From positions 7,244,346 through 7,308,345 of the forward strand of contig NZ_BDFO01000001.1 of the NCBI RefSeq assembly GCF_001748245.1: DNA of 64,000 nt. Direction: 5' to 3'. Numbering within the stretch: position 1 is the stretch's first letter; the number at the start of each line of letters is the position of its first letter. A program made the translations under genes and the position numbers. Source of the DNA: Oligoflexus tunisiensis (GTDB lineage Bacteria; Bdellovibrionota_B; Oligoflexia; Oligoflexales; Oligoflexaceae). Positions 26,715 to 35,834 of this stretch are shown here, piece after piece. Below the pieces are notes generated by a model. That model ran no database searches, was not told where the DNA came from, and was given only the letters and a program-made list of their open reading frames with translations.

Positions 26715-27136
26715 TATGACCAGGGATCCTCCGATTTAGTCAGCAGTTTGGTTCTGATCGGCAGTTTAGACCCTGCGAGTTCCAAAGCTTGCGCTGCGAC
26801 TTCGGGTGTCACACCGTCCATCTCATAGAGGACCCGACCGGGTTTGATGTAAGCAACGTAGAATTCCACGTTACCTTTACCCTTACCCATCCGCACCTCA
26901 AGAGGCTTCTTGGTTACGGGATGATCAGGGAAGATATTGATCCATACGCGACCGCCGCGTTTAATATGGCGGGTCATCGCGATACGGGCTGCTTCGATCT
27001 GGCGCGCAGTGATTTTGCCTGCTTCCAGGGCCTGAAGGCCAAAGTCACCGAAAGACAGCTTGGCTCCGCGCTCGGCTTCGCCTTTAATGCGGCCTTTATG
27101 CTGCTTTCTGAATTTCATTTTCTTTGGAGATAGCAT
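26714..27136 (-). CDS. rplP: 50S ribosomal protein L16
   Basis: 140 residues. Organises the A-site/peptidyl-transferase region. MLSPKKMKFRKQHKGRIKG and the RAARIAMTRHIKRGGRVWINIFPDHPVTKKP-like segment are diagnostic. Confidence 0.97.
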   Translation of the reverse strand: MLSPKKMKFRKQHKGRIKGEAERGAKLSFGDFGLQALEAGKITARQIEAARIAMTRHIKRGGRVWINIFPDHPVTKKPLEVRMGKGKGNVEFYVAYIKPGRVLYEMDGVTPEVAAQALELAGSKLPIRTKLLTKSEDPWS

Positions 27137-27165
27137 CGCACTTTCCTCTTGCTGCTACGGACCGC

Positions 27166-27807
27166 TTATTGGTCGGTCAGAATGTCGCCTTTGTAGATCC
27201 AGACCTTAATCCCGATCAAACCGTAGGTGGTCAAAGCTTCGGCTGTGCCGTAGTCAATGTCCGCACGCAGGGTATGGAGGGGAACGCGACCTTCCCGATA
27301 TTTCTCGATCCGGGACATATCCGCACCACCGAGACGACCCGAACAGCTTACCTTGATACCTTTGGCGCCGGCTTTGACCGCAGAAGCGATCACTTTTTTC
27401 ATGGCGCGGCGGAAAGATACCCGGCGGACCAGCTGCTGCTTAATGCTCTGAGCAGCGAGGTTGGCGTCGGCGTCTGGCTTTTGGATCTCGTATACGTTCA
27501 CATTCGGATCGCCCGACGCAAGCTTGCAGATCTTGACCAGTTCGTCTTTCAGACTCTCTGCGCCTGCACCTTTCTTGCCGATGATGATACCAGGGCGGCT
27601 CGAATAGATGTTCACGCGCATGTTAGCGGCTGCACGTTCGATCTCGACCTTCGAAACACCAGCGCTGTCGAACTTCCGCATGATATAGTCGCGAATGCGC
27701 ATGTCTTCGTGCAGGAATTTTGCATAATCATTTTTCGCATACCAGCGCGAGGCCCAGGGGCGTGTGATACCGGTACGAAAACCAATTGGATTTACTTTCT
27801 GTCCCAC
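27166..27807 (-). CDS. rpsC: 30S ribosomal protein S3
   Basis: 213 residues. mRNA-entry-tunnel protein with a KH domain (IIIGKKGAGAESLKDELVK). MGQKVNPIGFRTGITRPWASRWYAKNDYA is the standard N-terminus. Confidence 0.97.
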   Translation of the reverse strand: MGQKVNPIGFRTGITRPWASRWYAKNDYAKFLHEDMRIRDYIMRKFDSAGVSKVEIERAAANMRVNIYSSRPGIIIGKKGAGAESLKDELVKICKLASGDPNVNVYEIQKPDADANLAAQSIKQQLVRRVSFRRAMKKVIASAVKAGAKGIKVSCSGRLGGADMSRIEKYREGRVPLHTLRADIDYGTAEALTTYGLIGIKVWIYKGDILTDQ

Positions 27808-27823
27808 GGATCCTACCCTTCCC

Positions 27824-28162
27824 TTAAATCTCAGCCAGTTTAATGACGATGTGTGAAGAACGCTTTTTCACCTGGGTGGCACGACCTTGCGCACGTGGCA
27901 GGTAACGCTTGAGCTTCTCACCTTCATTCACATAGGCTTCCTGCACGACGAGACGGTCGATGTCGACAGTCGCTGTCGAAGTTGCATTCGCCATAGCGGA
28001 CTGAATGAGTTTCGAGAAAAGAGGAGAAGCCTTCTTGTGAGTCACCCGGAGTGCATCCAGAGCGACCGCAACGGGCATCCCTCTAACGAGATCAGCTACC
28101 AGCCGCGCTTTGCGCGGGGCGATTCGCGTGTTCCGAAGAACTGCTTGATAGAGACGTTCCAA
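27824..28162 (-). CDS. rplV: 50S ribosomal protein L22
   Basis: 112 residues; lines the exit tunnel. RIAPRKARLVADLVRGMPVAVALDAL and the C-terminal hairpin RYLPRAQGRATQVKKRSSHI identify it. Confidence 0.97.
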   Translation of the reverse strand: MERLYQAVLRNTRIAPRKARLVADLVRGMPVAVALDALRVTHKKASPLFSKLIQSAMANATSTATVDIDRLVVQEAYVNEGEKLKRYLPRAQGRATQVKKRSSHIVIKLAEI

Positions 28163-28179
28163 GGCTAGCTCCCTTTATC

Positions 28180-28449
28180 TTACTTTTTGCCTTTTTTGTC
28201 AGACCCGTGGCCGAAGTAGGTGCGCGTTGGAGCGAATTCACCCAGCTTATGGCCGACCATGTTCTCGGACACGAATACAGGAACAAATTTCTTCCCGTTG
28301 TGTACGAGGAAATTCAGGCCGACAAAGTCAGGAACGATCGTCGAACGACGGCTCCAGGTTTTAATCGGCTTCTTATCTTTAAGAGCCTGCTCGGCCTTCT
28401 TATAGAGATAGCCATCCACGAAGGGGCCTTTTTTAACTGAACGAGCCAC
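28180..28449 (-). CDS. rpsS: 30S ribosomal protein S19
   Basis: 89 residues in the small-subunit head. MARSVKKGPFVDGYLYKK and KLGEFAPTRTYFGHGSDKKGKK are typical. Confidence 0.97.
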   Translation of the reverse strand: MARSVKKGPFVDGYLYKKAEQALKDKKPIKTWSRRSTIVPDFVGLNFLVHNGKKFVPVFVSENMVGHKLGEFAPTRTYFGHGSDKKGKK

Positions 28450-28464
28450 TGAGCATACCTCCCA

Positions 28465-29292
28465 TTACTTACGGTTACGACGGCGGATGATATCCTTGTC
28501 CGTGCGCTTATTATGACGGGTCTTGTGACCTTTCGTCTGCACAGCCCAAGGTGTACAGGGGTGACGACCACCGGATGTACGACCTTCACCACCACCGTGA
28601 GGGTGATCGACCGGGTTCATGGCCACACCGCGAACGGTGGGACGAATACCCAACCAGCGAGTACGACCGGCTTTACCGATCTTCACGTTGAAATGGTCTG
28701 AGTTGGAAACCACACCGATGGTTGCGTAGCATTCTTCACGAACGCGGCGCATTTCACCAGAAGGCATGCGGAGCTGAGCGTAGCCGTCGACACGACCAAC
28801 CAGCTGAGCGGAAACACCGGCGCTGCGAGCCAGCTGACCGCCTTTACCCACCTTCATCTCGATATTATGAACAGGAGTACCGAAGGGGATGTTTTTCAAA
28901 GGCATGGCGTTGCCGGGCTTCACGTCCACATTGGCCGAGGCGATGATTTCATCACCTTTTTTGAGGCCGTCCGGAGCCAGGATATAACGACGCTCACCGT
29001 CCTTGTAGACGATACGCGCGATGAAGGCCGTCCGGTTGGGATCGTATTCGATGTACTCAACGCGGCCCGAGATATCGCGCTTGTTGCGTTTGAAATCGAT
29101 CAGACGGTAGTGACGACGAGCGCCACCGCCGTGATGACGAACTGTAATGTGGCCTGTGTTGTTGCGGCCGCCGTTTCTCTTTGTAGACTCTACGAGAGGA
29201 CGGAACGGTTCCACGCGATCAAGGACACTGTAATCAACGACGGAGGTACCGCGTTGAGATGCTGATGTCGGTTTGTATTGCTTGATAGCCAT
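28465..29292 (-). CDS. rplB: 50S ribosomal protein L2
   Basis: 275 residues. Primary binder near the peptidyl-transferase centre. MAIKQYKPTSASQRG and the signature GVAMNPVDHPHGGGEGRTSGGRHP are plain. Confidence 0.98.
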   Translation of the reverse strand: MAIKQYKPTSASQRGTSVVDYSVLDRVEPFRPLVESTKRNGGRNNTGHITVRHHGGGARRHYRLIDFKRNKRDISGRVEYIEYDPNRTAFIARIVYKDGERRYILAPDGLKKGDEIIASANVDVKPGNAMPLKNIPFGTPVHNIEMKVGKGGQLARSAGVSAQLVGRVDGYAQLRMPSGEMRRVREECYATIGVVSNSDHFNVKIGKAGRTRWLGIRPTVRGVAMNPVDHPHGGGEGRTSGGRHPCTPWAVQTKGHKTRHNKRTDKDIIRRRNRK

Positions 29293-29312
29293 AACGTTTA
29301 CCAGTCCCTTCG

Positions 29313-29600
29313 TTATTGGTCTTCAAAGATCGGGAGTTTCGCGCCTTCAGCCAATTTCACGACCGCTTTTTTGGTCAGAACAGGCTTGGAGTAGCGAGCG
29401 CCGCGACGTTTGAATTTACCGCGTTGAAGCAGAGTGTGAACCGATTGCACTTTCACATTCCAAAGAGCCGCAACAGCTTTTTTGATGTCGTCTTTGGTGG
29501 CTTCTTTTTGCACGATAAAAGTATATTTGCCTTGAGCTTCACGAACGCCGTTCGATTTTTCGGACAGAACTGGGCGAACGATCACATGATATGGATGCAT
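29313..29600 (-). CDS. rplW: 50S ribosomal protein L23
   Basis: 95 residues from the ATG at 29600, just past the rplD stop and preceded by GAGGAAG; a start at 29615 would overlap rplD. L23 sits at the tunnel exit and docks trigger factor and SRP (HPYHVIVRPVLSEKS...KYTFIVQKEATKDDIKKAVAALWNVKV). Confidence 0.95.
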   Translation of the reverse strand: MHPYHVIVRPVLSEKSNGVREAQGKYTFIVQKEATKDDIKKAVAALWNVKVQSVHTLLQRGKFKRRGARYSKPVLTKKAVVKLAEGAKLPIFEDQ

Positions 29601-29601
29601 G

Positions 29602-30231
29602 TTATGCTTCCTCACTTACGCGAGCGTTGAGAGCCTCGAGAGCTTTTTCGCTAATGATCAGAGTCTCGTAGCGAAGCAGATCCATGGCGTTGAAATCCAG
29701 TGGCGACTTGGCTTCTGCACCGTGAATGTTGCGAGCCGAACGATACAGGAAATCGTCTTCGCGAACGTCGGAAAGCAGAGCTTTTGGCGCGTTCAAGGCT
29801 TTCAGAGCACCCAACACAGTTTTCGTCGAGTAAGAGCTGACGCCTGCGAAATCGTTCACGACAACCAGTTTACCGTGACGAGCCTTGTCGGAGAGCGCAA
29901 CACGAATGGCCAGAGCCTTCACTTTCTTGTTGAGCTTCAGACGATAGTCACGGGGCTGAGGACCGTGGGCCACAGAACCACCGGGACGGTTGTGAGCGCG
30001 GGTCGAACCGGCGCGAGCACCACCTGTGCCTTTTTGCTTATAAGGCTTCTTACCACCGCCGCTTACATAAGCGCGGGTCTTGGTGGCGTGCGTTCCTTGG
30101 CGTTGGTTCGCCAGGTATGCTTTGACCACATGGTGAAGAACGTGATCGTTCAATTCAACGTTGTAGATCGAATCGGGAAGATCGATCGACTTCACGTTGT
30201 TACCCTTGATGTCTTTGACTTGGACTTGCAT
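29602..30231 (-). CDS. rplD: 50S ribosomal protein L4
   Basis: 209 residues. Tunnel-lining protein; contains RQGTHATKTRAYVSGGGKKPYKQKGTGGARAGSTRAHNRPGG. In many bacteria L4 represses the S10 operon through the leader; whether that occurs here is not visible. Confidence 0.97.
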   Translation of the reverse strand: MQVQVKDIKGNNVKSIDLPDSIYNVELNDHVLHHVVKAYLANQRQGTHATKTRAYVSGGGKKPYKQKGTGGARAGSTRAHNRPGGSVAHGPQPRDYRLKLNKKVKALAIRVALSDKARHGKLVVVNDFAGVSSYSTKTVLGALKALNAPKALLSDVREDDFLYRSARNIHGAEAKSPLDFNAMDLLRYETLIISEKALEALNARVSEEA

Positions 30232-30253
30232 GATTATCCATTCCCCCTAGAAC

Positions 30254-30907
30254 TCATTTCTTGAGTTCTTTGGCTTTCACAGAAGGTTTGATGATAACAA
30301 AGCCATTGCGGAACCCGGGAACGGAGCCTTTGAGAGCAATAACATTGGCTTCCACATCGACATCGACGACTTTCAGGTTCTGAACGGTAACCTGCACGCA
30401 ACCCATGTGACCCGGAACTTCTTTGTTCTTAAATACGCGACCTGGGGTGGTTCTCATACCGAGCGAACCAGGCAAGCGATAGAAGTTTGAACCGTGCGAA
30501 CGACGACCCGAAGAGTGGCCCCAACGAGTGATCGCACCTTCAAAGCCATGACCTTTGGTCACGCCGGTGACATCAACTGTGCCCACATCGGAGAAGAGGG
30601 CGGCGTTCATTGCGCTACCGATGTTCACGCCTTCCAGCGCGCCTTCGGTACGGAATTCCTTGAAACGAGTGAAGCTCTCGCCAACCGAGACTTTACGCAG
30701 GCGGGCCACATCGGGCTTGGTCAGCTTACGCTCAGGCTTTTCGTAGTAGCCAACCTGAATGCCATGATAGCCATCGCGTTCAGGAGTCAGGATCTTGGTA
30801 ACTTTCTGACCTTCGATTTTGAGAAGAGTCACGGGAATCATTTGACCTTCAGCGTCCAAGACCCGGGTCATTCCCACTTTTTTTGCTATTAGTCCGTGAA
30901 TTGTCAT
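30254..30907 (-). CDS. rplC: 50S ribosomal protein L3
   Basis: 217 residues. Early assembly protein with a loop near the peptidyl-transferase centre. GLIAKKVGMTRVLD and GHGFEGAITRWGHSSGRRSHGSNFYRLPGSLG are diagnostic. Confidence 0.97.
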   Translation of the reverse strand: MTIHGLIAKKVGMTRVLDAEGQMIPVTLLKIEGQKVTKILTPERDGYHGIQVGYYEKPERKLTKPDVARLRKVSVGESFTRFKEFRTEGALEGVNIGSAMNAALFSDVGTVDVTGVTKGHGFEGAITRWGHSSGRRSHGSNFYRLPGSLGMRTTPGRVFKNKEVPGHMGCVQVTVQNLKVVDVDVEANVIALKGSVPGFRNGFVIIKPSVKAKELKK

Positions 30908-30984
30908 GACTTATATTCAACCTGCTGTTGAGTTATTCGGTTCCTAAAGCGACCGTTCAGAAAACGACAACAACCGCACTCTGC

Positions 30985-31296
30985 TTAGTAGAGTTTGATC
31001 TCGACGTCGACTCCAGCTGCCAAATCGAGCTTCATCAAAGCATCGATTGTCTGCGCTTTAGCATCCATGATGTCGAGAACGCGCTTGTGTGTGCGAATCT
31101 CAAACTGCTCACGCGATTTTTTGTCAACGTGAGGACTGCGCAGGACTGTGAAACGGTTGATCGAGGTGGGCAGTGGTATAGGACCAGCGACTCGCGCTCC
31201 CGTCCGTTTCGCACGCTCTACGATTTCGACCGCAGATTGATCAAGCAATCGGTGGTCGTACCCCTTGAGACGAATTCTAATGTTTTGACTACTCAT
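30985..31296 (-). CDS. rpsJ: 30S ribosomal protein S10
   Basis: 103 residues from the ATG at 31296 (MSSQNIRIRLKGYDHRLLDQSA). It is a small-subunit head protein that also joins the Nus antitermination complex. First gene of the cluster; no tuf, fusA, rpsG or rpsL lies upstream in this window. Confidence 0.97.
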   Translation of the reverse strand: MSSQNIRIRLKGYDHRLLDQSAVEIVERAKRTGARVAGPIPLPTSINRFTVLRSPHVDKKSREQFEIRTHKRVLDIMDAKAQTIDALMKLDLAAGVDVEIKLY

Positions 31297-31569
31297 AATT
31301 CCCAAACCTAGTCAACTTGGATAGGGTTACGAAACAAACCGAGGCAAGAAAGTGATGAGCATCACCGGCATGTGGCATTGGCTTGCTTGTCGCAGGCTTA
31401 CCTCGATAGTGGAGACCGGGTTATATTACTGAGGCCTTTGGGTGTCAAGGTTTTTATAGGAAGCTTTTGGAGAAGTTAGAATTCATCTTTCAATGTCGTA
31501 TCGACTTGGGCATGATGAAGAAGGCTTGCTCTTCAGCGGGAAATCAAGGCTTTTCACAGACGAGTATGA
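31297..31569. other. S10-operon leader and divergent spacer
   Basis: The 273-base region between rpsJ (-) and the exported-protein gene (+) contains the rpsJ promoter at 31420-31448 and a leader of about 115 bases. A GTGATG...CATCAC dyad lies in the leader near 31350-31363. No gene is seen. Confidence 0.5.
31420..31448 (-). promoter_or_regulatory. sigma70-type promoter of the S10-spc-alpha cluster
   Basis: On the - strand, TTGACA (31448-31443) is followed after 17 bases by TATAAC (31425-31420), a near-consensus promoter. It leaves a leader of about 115 bases before rpsJ. Confidence 0.75.
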
Positions 31570-32559
31570 ATGAAACGCAGCATTGTCATCTTGCTGGGCG
31601 CTTTGAGCTCGATCGCCCACGCGGAAGGACTTCCACCCTGTCAGCTCAAGACTGACAAATGGCTTATTTATAATCCTTACACAGCCTGTGTGTCGGGATA
31701 CCTTGAGTTATCGGAACGTGTATTGGGTGATGACAACCAAATACGGGCCGACACAGCCGCACTGGCTCAGGTCTACAGCTCCTTCGCTTTAGGGCACTGG
31801 GTTTCCATGCATGCCAGAGGCGCTTATACCCGTCAAGCCAGTGTTAACGACAGCACCGTTCGCGAGTACAAAAGGGCAGAGCATCTTTTTCTGCAGCTAG
31901 GCCATCCTGTCGTCGACCGCTTCTATGCAGCGGCTGGGCGCCTGGATGCTCCCTTTGGCTTGAATCACGATGTGTTCCGCCTGAACCTGCCGAGTCGGGC
32001 GCGACGGCTGTGGCTCACGAGTGTCAATGGCGGGCGGATCGGTCTCGGTTCCCGCGAGGGGTTTCGCCTTGAAGTGGGAACGAGCAATCTGGGGCAACCC
32101 GATCCGGTCACAGGCAAGGAACGCAATGTGATCAGCGGACGCCTGATCCGTACCATCGATCTCCTCGAAGGAGCCCGCATCATGGCCTCCTATGCCGCGT
32201 CCTCGGATTATGGACAGACGCGCGTGGGACTGGCAACCCTGGTTCATCATGACGAACATCGGACAAGTCTGGAATGGCTTCGCGTGACCGAAGAGGCCTT
32301 GCCGGATTATTTCGATCAGGTTTTCCGCTTCGTTCATGAGCAGCAGCTCAAGGACTGGGCCTGGGTTCTGGGCATCGAGGAATTGCGCAAGGATTCCTAT
32401 CGACTGAGCTGGGGAGCGCGACGCCCCTGGATTCATGACCTTGTCGGCACCATGAGTGTGCATTATCAAAGAGAGCGGGAGGAACCGCGACATCACTGGG
32501 TCGTGATGGTAGGACTCGGCTTTGGCCAGGCATGGGCCTGGGAGGAGCAGCATCCATGA
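31570..32559 (+). CDS. exported protein, probable outer-membrane barrel
   Basis: 329 residues. A clear signal peptide (MKRSIVILLGALSSIAHA, cleavage after AHA) is followed by a beta-rich mature part: AAGRLDAPFGLNHDVFRLNLPSRARR, GGRIGLGSREGFRLEVGTSNLGQPDP and a closing VVMVGLGFGQAWAW. The pattern resembles porin-like proteins in which an AGRLDAPFG-type strand occurs. No family recognised. Its stop overlaps the ATG of the next gene (ATGA), so the two proteins are translated together and may work together in the outer membrane. Confidence 0.7.
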   Translation: MKRSIVILLGALSSIAHAEGLPPCQLKTDKWLIYNPYTACVSGYLELSERVLGDDNQIRADTAALAQVYSSFALGHWVSMHARGAYTRQASVNDSTVREYKRAEHLFLQLGHPVVDRFYAAAGRLDAPFGLNHDVFRLNLPSRARRLWLTSVNGGRIGLGSREGFRLEVGTSNLGQPDPVTGKERNVISGRLIRTIDLLEGARIMASYAASSDYGQTRVGLATLVHHDEHRTSLEWLRVTEEALPDYFDQVFRFVHEQQLKDWAWVLGIEELRKDSYRLSWGARRPWIHDLVGTMSVHYQREREEPRHHWVVMVGLGFGQAWAWEEQHP

Positions 32560-35228
32560 GATACTGGTGGCTGGTGATCATGTTCTGGTCGTATGGCGTC
32601 TGGGCTCAATCCTCGCAGGTTGAGAAGGATTTTCGTCAACCCAATGACGAGATCGACGCTTATGAATCGATCAGTCGCGTGATCAAGAACTCAACGATCG
32701 CCTCCGGTCTGGCTTCGGGCGCGGACAGCATCAATCGTTCTGTGGACTCTTTGATGGAGAGTTTATTTTATAGTTTGATGGACGAGGATATCAACATCCG
32801 CGGCAGCGATAGCATGTCGCTTGTCAGCGGCTATCGGCGTGATGTGCATCCAACCAATATCGGCACCTATGTGGTCGTCGATCGTTTTCAAATGGGACCG
32901 GATTTTCTGCGGGAGCTCGGCAAGGTGCGCGGCCTGCCTTTGACTTTCAACGGCCAGAGTCAACTCTTCGTCACCAATGCCACCTATCGCAGTGATGCCT
33001 CCCGCAAAGCCGAGGAACAAAAAGCGGGATTCTGGACGGAACTCTTTGCGAACTGGTTTGGAATCCTGCCGTTCCTCACGAATATCCTGCCGCCTTCGTT
33101 CAACCCCCTGGAGCTCTATGATCCGATCACCTATCTGAAAACGCCCTTCCTTTTTCCCTCGACCATTGACCATGCATTGGAACTTCCCATAGGCAATATC
33201 CGCAGTTACGGTATCAGCGGGGGGGCCTCCCTGGCCGTTGACACCGCCGGTCGCACCGCAAGATCTTTGCAGGAATCCCTGGGTCTCAGCGACCTGGATT
33301 TGACCATTCCGCTCTCGGTTTTTCGGGATGGGGAACATAGAATCAGCGTGTTACGCCGTAATCAGTCGCATGTCTGGCTGGCTTTGAGCGAGCTTCGCCG
33401 GATCGGCACCGGCCTGCAGCTGACTTTGGGCAAGGATTACATGGTCTTTCAAAAGATGGTGAAATGGTGGGCCGGCGTCCCGGCTCCCATTACGCCCGTG
33501 GATTTTGATCTGCAACGCGCGAAAATCTTTCAGATCGATGAGCTTTATGATTTTGATCTGCAGCGTGAGGGGGCCCGGCGGGCTTTTACGGAAGCCTTGC
33601 ACGGGGATTTCCGTAAAGCGCGGGAGCTGACAGGACAGCTGCAGGGGCAGACGACCAGGCCGAACAGGGCGAGTGGTGTCACCTTTCAGTTCTATCGGGT
33701 CACCACCCGTAATGAAATAGGTCACAAGCTGGAACGCAGCTTTTATGTGGCGCAAAGTCAAAGACAAAGCACGTTTGGTGTGGGGGAAAGTCAGACCACT
33801 GACCGGGATGGTCAGTTCATGAACCTCGAGGCCGAGCATTTTTTGTATGATCGGAATTGGAACATCCTGGTGGGTACGGACACAATGGAGTTTCGCCACA
33901 AGCTTTCCATTCCTGTGCGAAAGGAGAAGGGTCCGCGGCGATCCGCGCGTTATATCCTGACCGCGAATGCCGCGAATCCTCTTTATATGACGGCCTCTCT
34001 GCGGATCATCGATAACTTTGTCGATGTCCGGGACTATAACCGCACGGTGGATCTTCTGCGGCGGTATACCGGCCTCGCGATGGATAGCCTGCCGGAGATC
34101 CCGCTCTATGCCCAGGATGTCGAGAGAAAACTTTTGCGGGAACAGGCTCTGGGGAATCCCATGGATGAGGTTTATGCGCAGACCGTGTCCGCGACTCATC
34201 TTGGGAAACTGAGTGCGACGGCGCATCTTTATTTTTCGCATGACCTGCTCATTGCCCTGGCTCGCAAGGATGAGCGGGTGCTTTGGGCGGCACTGGCGAA
34301 GGCCTTTGATGCCAACCCGAAACAGTGGGCGCGCGAGGGGCCAGCGGAGGGGATGTTTCATTATGCAAACCTGCTCGGGACTTATGTGGTGATGCCGCTG
34401 CGGCTTCTGAATATAGAGACGGGTTATCCGGATGTGGCCGCTGAAGTTCGGCGGATGCGGAAGGGTTTTGAAGCCCTGCTGAGGGCGCGGGATCCTTTGG
34501 AGATTCAGGAAGCCTATCATCAGATCATGGATACCGGGCATCCCGTGGAATTCATGCAGGCGCTTGGGGAAATGGCGAAGGGTTTGCCAGTGCCGGTCGT
34601 GGTGGGTTTCAGCGCGCAGGGTCAGGAGCGGGGGAAGGATAGCCAGGATGTGCGGGCGGCGAAAAAGAAATTTGAGATCCTGAATGACCGCGTGTTTGAG
34701 TCGCCGTGGTCCATTCCGCCTTTGAAGCGGGATCAGAGCGTGGAGGAGAAGCTGGCGAATTTTCAGCCTGGCGGTTATCGTGATCCGCGGCCGACGCCGA
34801 AGCTGCTGAAAGCCAGGGTTACGCTGGACCGTTCCGCGCGTCGGGCCCGGGCAGGGGCCGTCGGGGATTTGCGTTTGCAGCTGACCATTCGGAATATGTC
34901 CATCACCCAGGGAAATTTGCAGGCCTATATCCGTTTTGAACAGCATGGGGCGCTGGATCTCGGCCGTTTCGTCTTATCCGAGCACATTGTGCGTCTGTCC
35001 CCTAACGTCAGCAGGTCCGGACTGGAATCACGTCGCGGTCGAACAGAGACTTTCCATGTCGCCTTGAATGGCCGCAACGGCCTGTCGGATGCCAAATTTC
35101 TGGACGAGGCCATCGCCAATGGTGACGCGTTTGACATGCATATCAGCCTGAGCGAGGATGGGGAAACCTGGAGTCCCGAGCAAAGCATGTCATTTGCTAT
35201 CGAGAAAGGTACCCTCCAAAATCTTTGA
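32556..35228 (+). CDS. large exported protein of unknown function
   Basis: 890 residues from the ATG at 32556, which overlaps the stop of the upstream exported protein (ATGA). The N-terminus is a signal peptide (MRYWWLVIMFWSYGVWAQSS, cleavage near WAQ). The mature part has no domain I know. It contains beta-rich repeats (GHKLERSFYVAQSQRQSTFGVGESQTTDRDGQ..., NWNILVGTDTMEFRHKLSIPVRK), a helical middle (about 500-680) and a C-terminal Ig-like stretch (LQLTIRNMSITQGNLQAYIRFEQHGALDLGRFVLSEHIVRLSP). It is probably anchored at or secreted through the outer membrane together with its neighbour. A promoter for tRNA-His follows about 20 bases after the stop. Confidence 0.75.
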   Translation: MRYWWLVIMFWSYGVWAQSSQVEKDFRQPNDEIDAYESISRVIKNSTIASGLASGADSINRSVDSLMESLFYSLMDEDINIRGSDSMSLVSGYRRDVHPTNIGTYVVVDRFQMGPDFLRELGKVRGLPLTFNGQSQLFVTNATYRSDASRKAEEQKAGFWTELFANWFGILPFLTNILPPSFNPLELYDPITYLKTPFLFPSTIDHALELPIGNIRSYGISGGASLAVDTAGRTARSLQESLGLSDLDLTIPLSVFRDGEHRISVLRRNQSHVWLALSELRRIGTGLQLTLGKDYMVFQKMVKWWAGVPAPITPVDFDLQRAKIFQIDELYDFDLQREGARRAFTEALHGDFRKARELTGQLQGQTTRPNRASGVTFQFYRVTTRNEIGHKLERSFYVAQSQRQSTFGVGESQTTDRDGQFMNLEAEHFLYDRNWNILVGTDTMEFRHKLSIPVRKEKGPRRSARYILTANAANPLYMTASLRIIDNFVDVRDYNRTVDLLRRYTGLAMDSLPEIPLYAQDVERKLLREQALGNPMDEVYAQTVSATHLGKLSATAHLYFSHDLLIALARKDERVLWAALAKAFDANPKQWAREGPAEGMFHYANLLGTYVVMPLRLLNIETGYPDVAAEVRRMRKGFEALLRARDPLEIQEAYHQIMDTGHPVEFMQALGEMAKGLPVPVVVGFSAQGQERGKDSQDVRAAKKKFEILNDRVFESPWSIPPLKRDQSVEEKLANFQPGGYRDPRPTPKLLKARVTLDRSARRARAGAVGDLRLQLTIRNMSITQGNLQAYIRFEQHGALDLGRFVLSEHIVRLSPNVSRSGLESRRGRTETFHVALNGRNGLSDAKFLDEAIANGDAFDMHISLSEDGETWSPEQSMSFAIEKGTLQNL

Positions 35229-35247
35229 AAGACCCCGGGCTATGGGG

Positions 35248-35275
35248 TTGACAAAAGCAATGTTCCGGGTAATAT
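35248..35275 (+). promoter_or_regulatory. promoter of tRNA-His
   Basis: TTGACA at 35248-35253 and TAATAT at 35270-35275 are separated by 16 bases. The mature tRNA begins 16 bases downstream of the -10. Confidence 0.8.
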
Positions 35276-35290
35276 CACGCTCTCCCGTAT

Positions 35291-35367
35291 GGTGGGTGTG
35301 GCGAAGTGGTTAACGCATCGGATTGTGATTCCGACATACGTGGGTTCGATCCCCATCACCCACCCCA
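35291..35367 (+). tRNA. tRNA-His (GTG anticodon)
   Basis: A full cloverleaf can be drawn. The acceptor is GTGGGTG/CACCCAC, with the extra G-1 (35291) facing C73 that marks tRNA-His. The D arm is at 35301-35316. The anticodon arm TCGGA/TCCGA has loop TTGTGAT and anticodon GTG at 35325-35327. The T arm has TTCGATC, and an encoded CCA lies at 35365-35367. It sits at the left edge of the AT-rich accessory island, with recombinase-like remnants right behind it, as expected for an integration target. I could not find a convincing direct repeat of its 3' end downstream. Confidence 0.95.
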
Positions 35368-35408
35368 TACTTCCCCGAAGACAAACTAGAAGTCAGTTTT
35401 CTGATGGT

Positions 35409-35801
35409 TTGAGTTTCCGGTCACTCCTCTGTATCTCAATCAAGAAATTTCTGCAAAAAAAGTATGTCGGCGAGAATGCCTCGGCGGATGAAGTTGCGTC
35501 TGAGATTGGCTGTGCTGTGAGTACGGTGCTGAAGCATCTCAAAAAATACGGCATCCTAGTCAGGGAAGGTGGATAGAATATCAGACCCAAGCGGCATTTG
35601 CCGTTTGGGAAAAAGATCGTCGGCCGTAGCGTGGAAGATCACAAGCGAGAGCAGGAAGTCCTTAAGCAGGTCAAAGAATTGCGGGATCAGGGCCACAGCT
35701 ACTGGAAGATCGCCAAAATCCTGAACACGCTGAAGGTGAGGACGAAGACTGGAAGGGGGCAATGGCACGCGCGATCGGTGATGGCAATCGTGGGTGATTG
35801 A
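35409..35801 (+). pseudogene. recombinase-like DNA-binding protein interrupted by an in-frame stop
   Basis: One reading frame runs through both halves, with a single TAG at 35574-35576. The first half contains a helix-turn-helix (ASADEVASEIGCAVSTVLKHLKKYGILV). The second half (HLPFGKKIVGRSVEDHKREQEVLKQVKELRDQGHSYWKIAKILNTLKVRTKTGRGQWHARSVMAIV) follows the C-terminal pattern of large serine recombinases (PF07508-like: YG...EQ..V...RELR..G.S...IA..LN..G..T..G..WH..SV..I). The upstream catalytic resolvase domain is absent. Either the stop is read as two short products (the second from a TTG at 35598) or the gene is dead. I favour a remnant of a mobile element that used the tRNA-His. Confidence 0.5.
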
Positions 35802-35834
35802 TCAGGTATAGCGTAGCGCAACCACTTTCTCCCT

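Noticed and set aside
33351..34946. 531-codon open frame on the - strand
   Set aside because: Antisense to the 890-residue exported protein, which has a signal peptide and is coupled by ATGA to the upstream gene; the antisense product is Arg/His/Pro/Gln-rich, typical of a shadow.
35289..35408. open frame starting inside tRNA-His
   Set aside because: The first 40 codons coincide with the tRNA gene and its 3' flank, so any coding must start later (about 35409).
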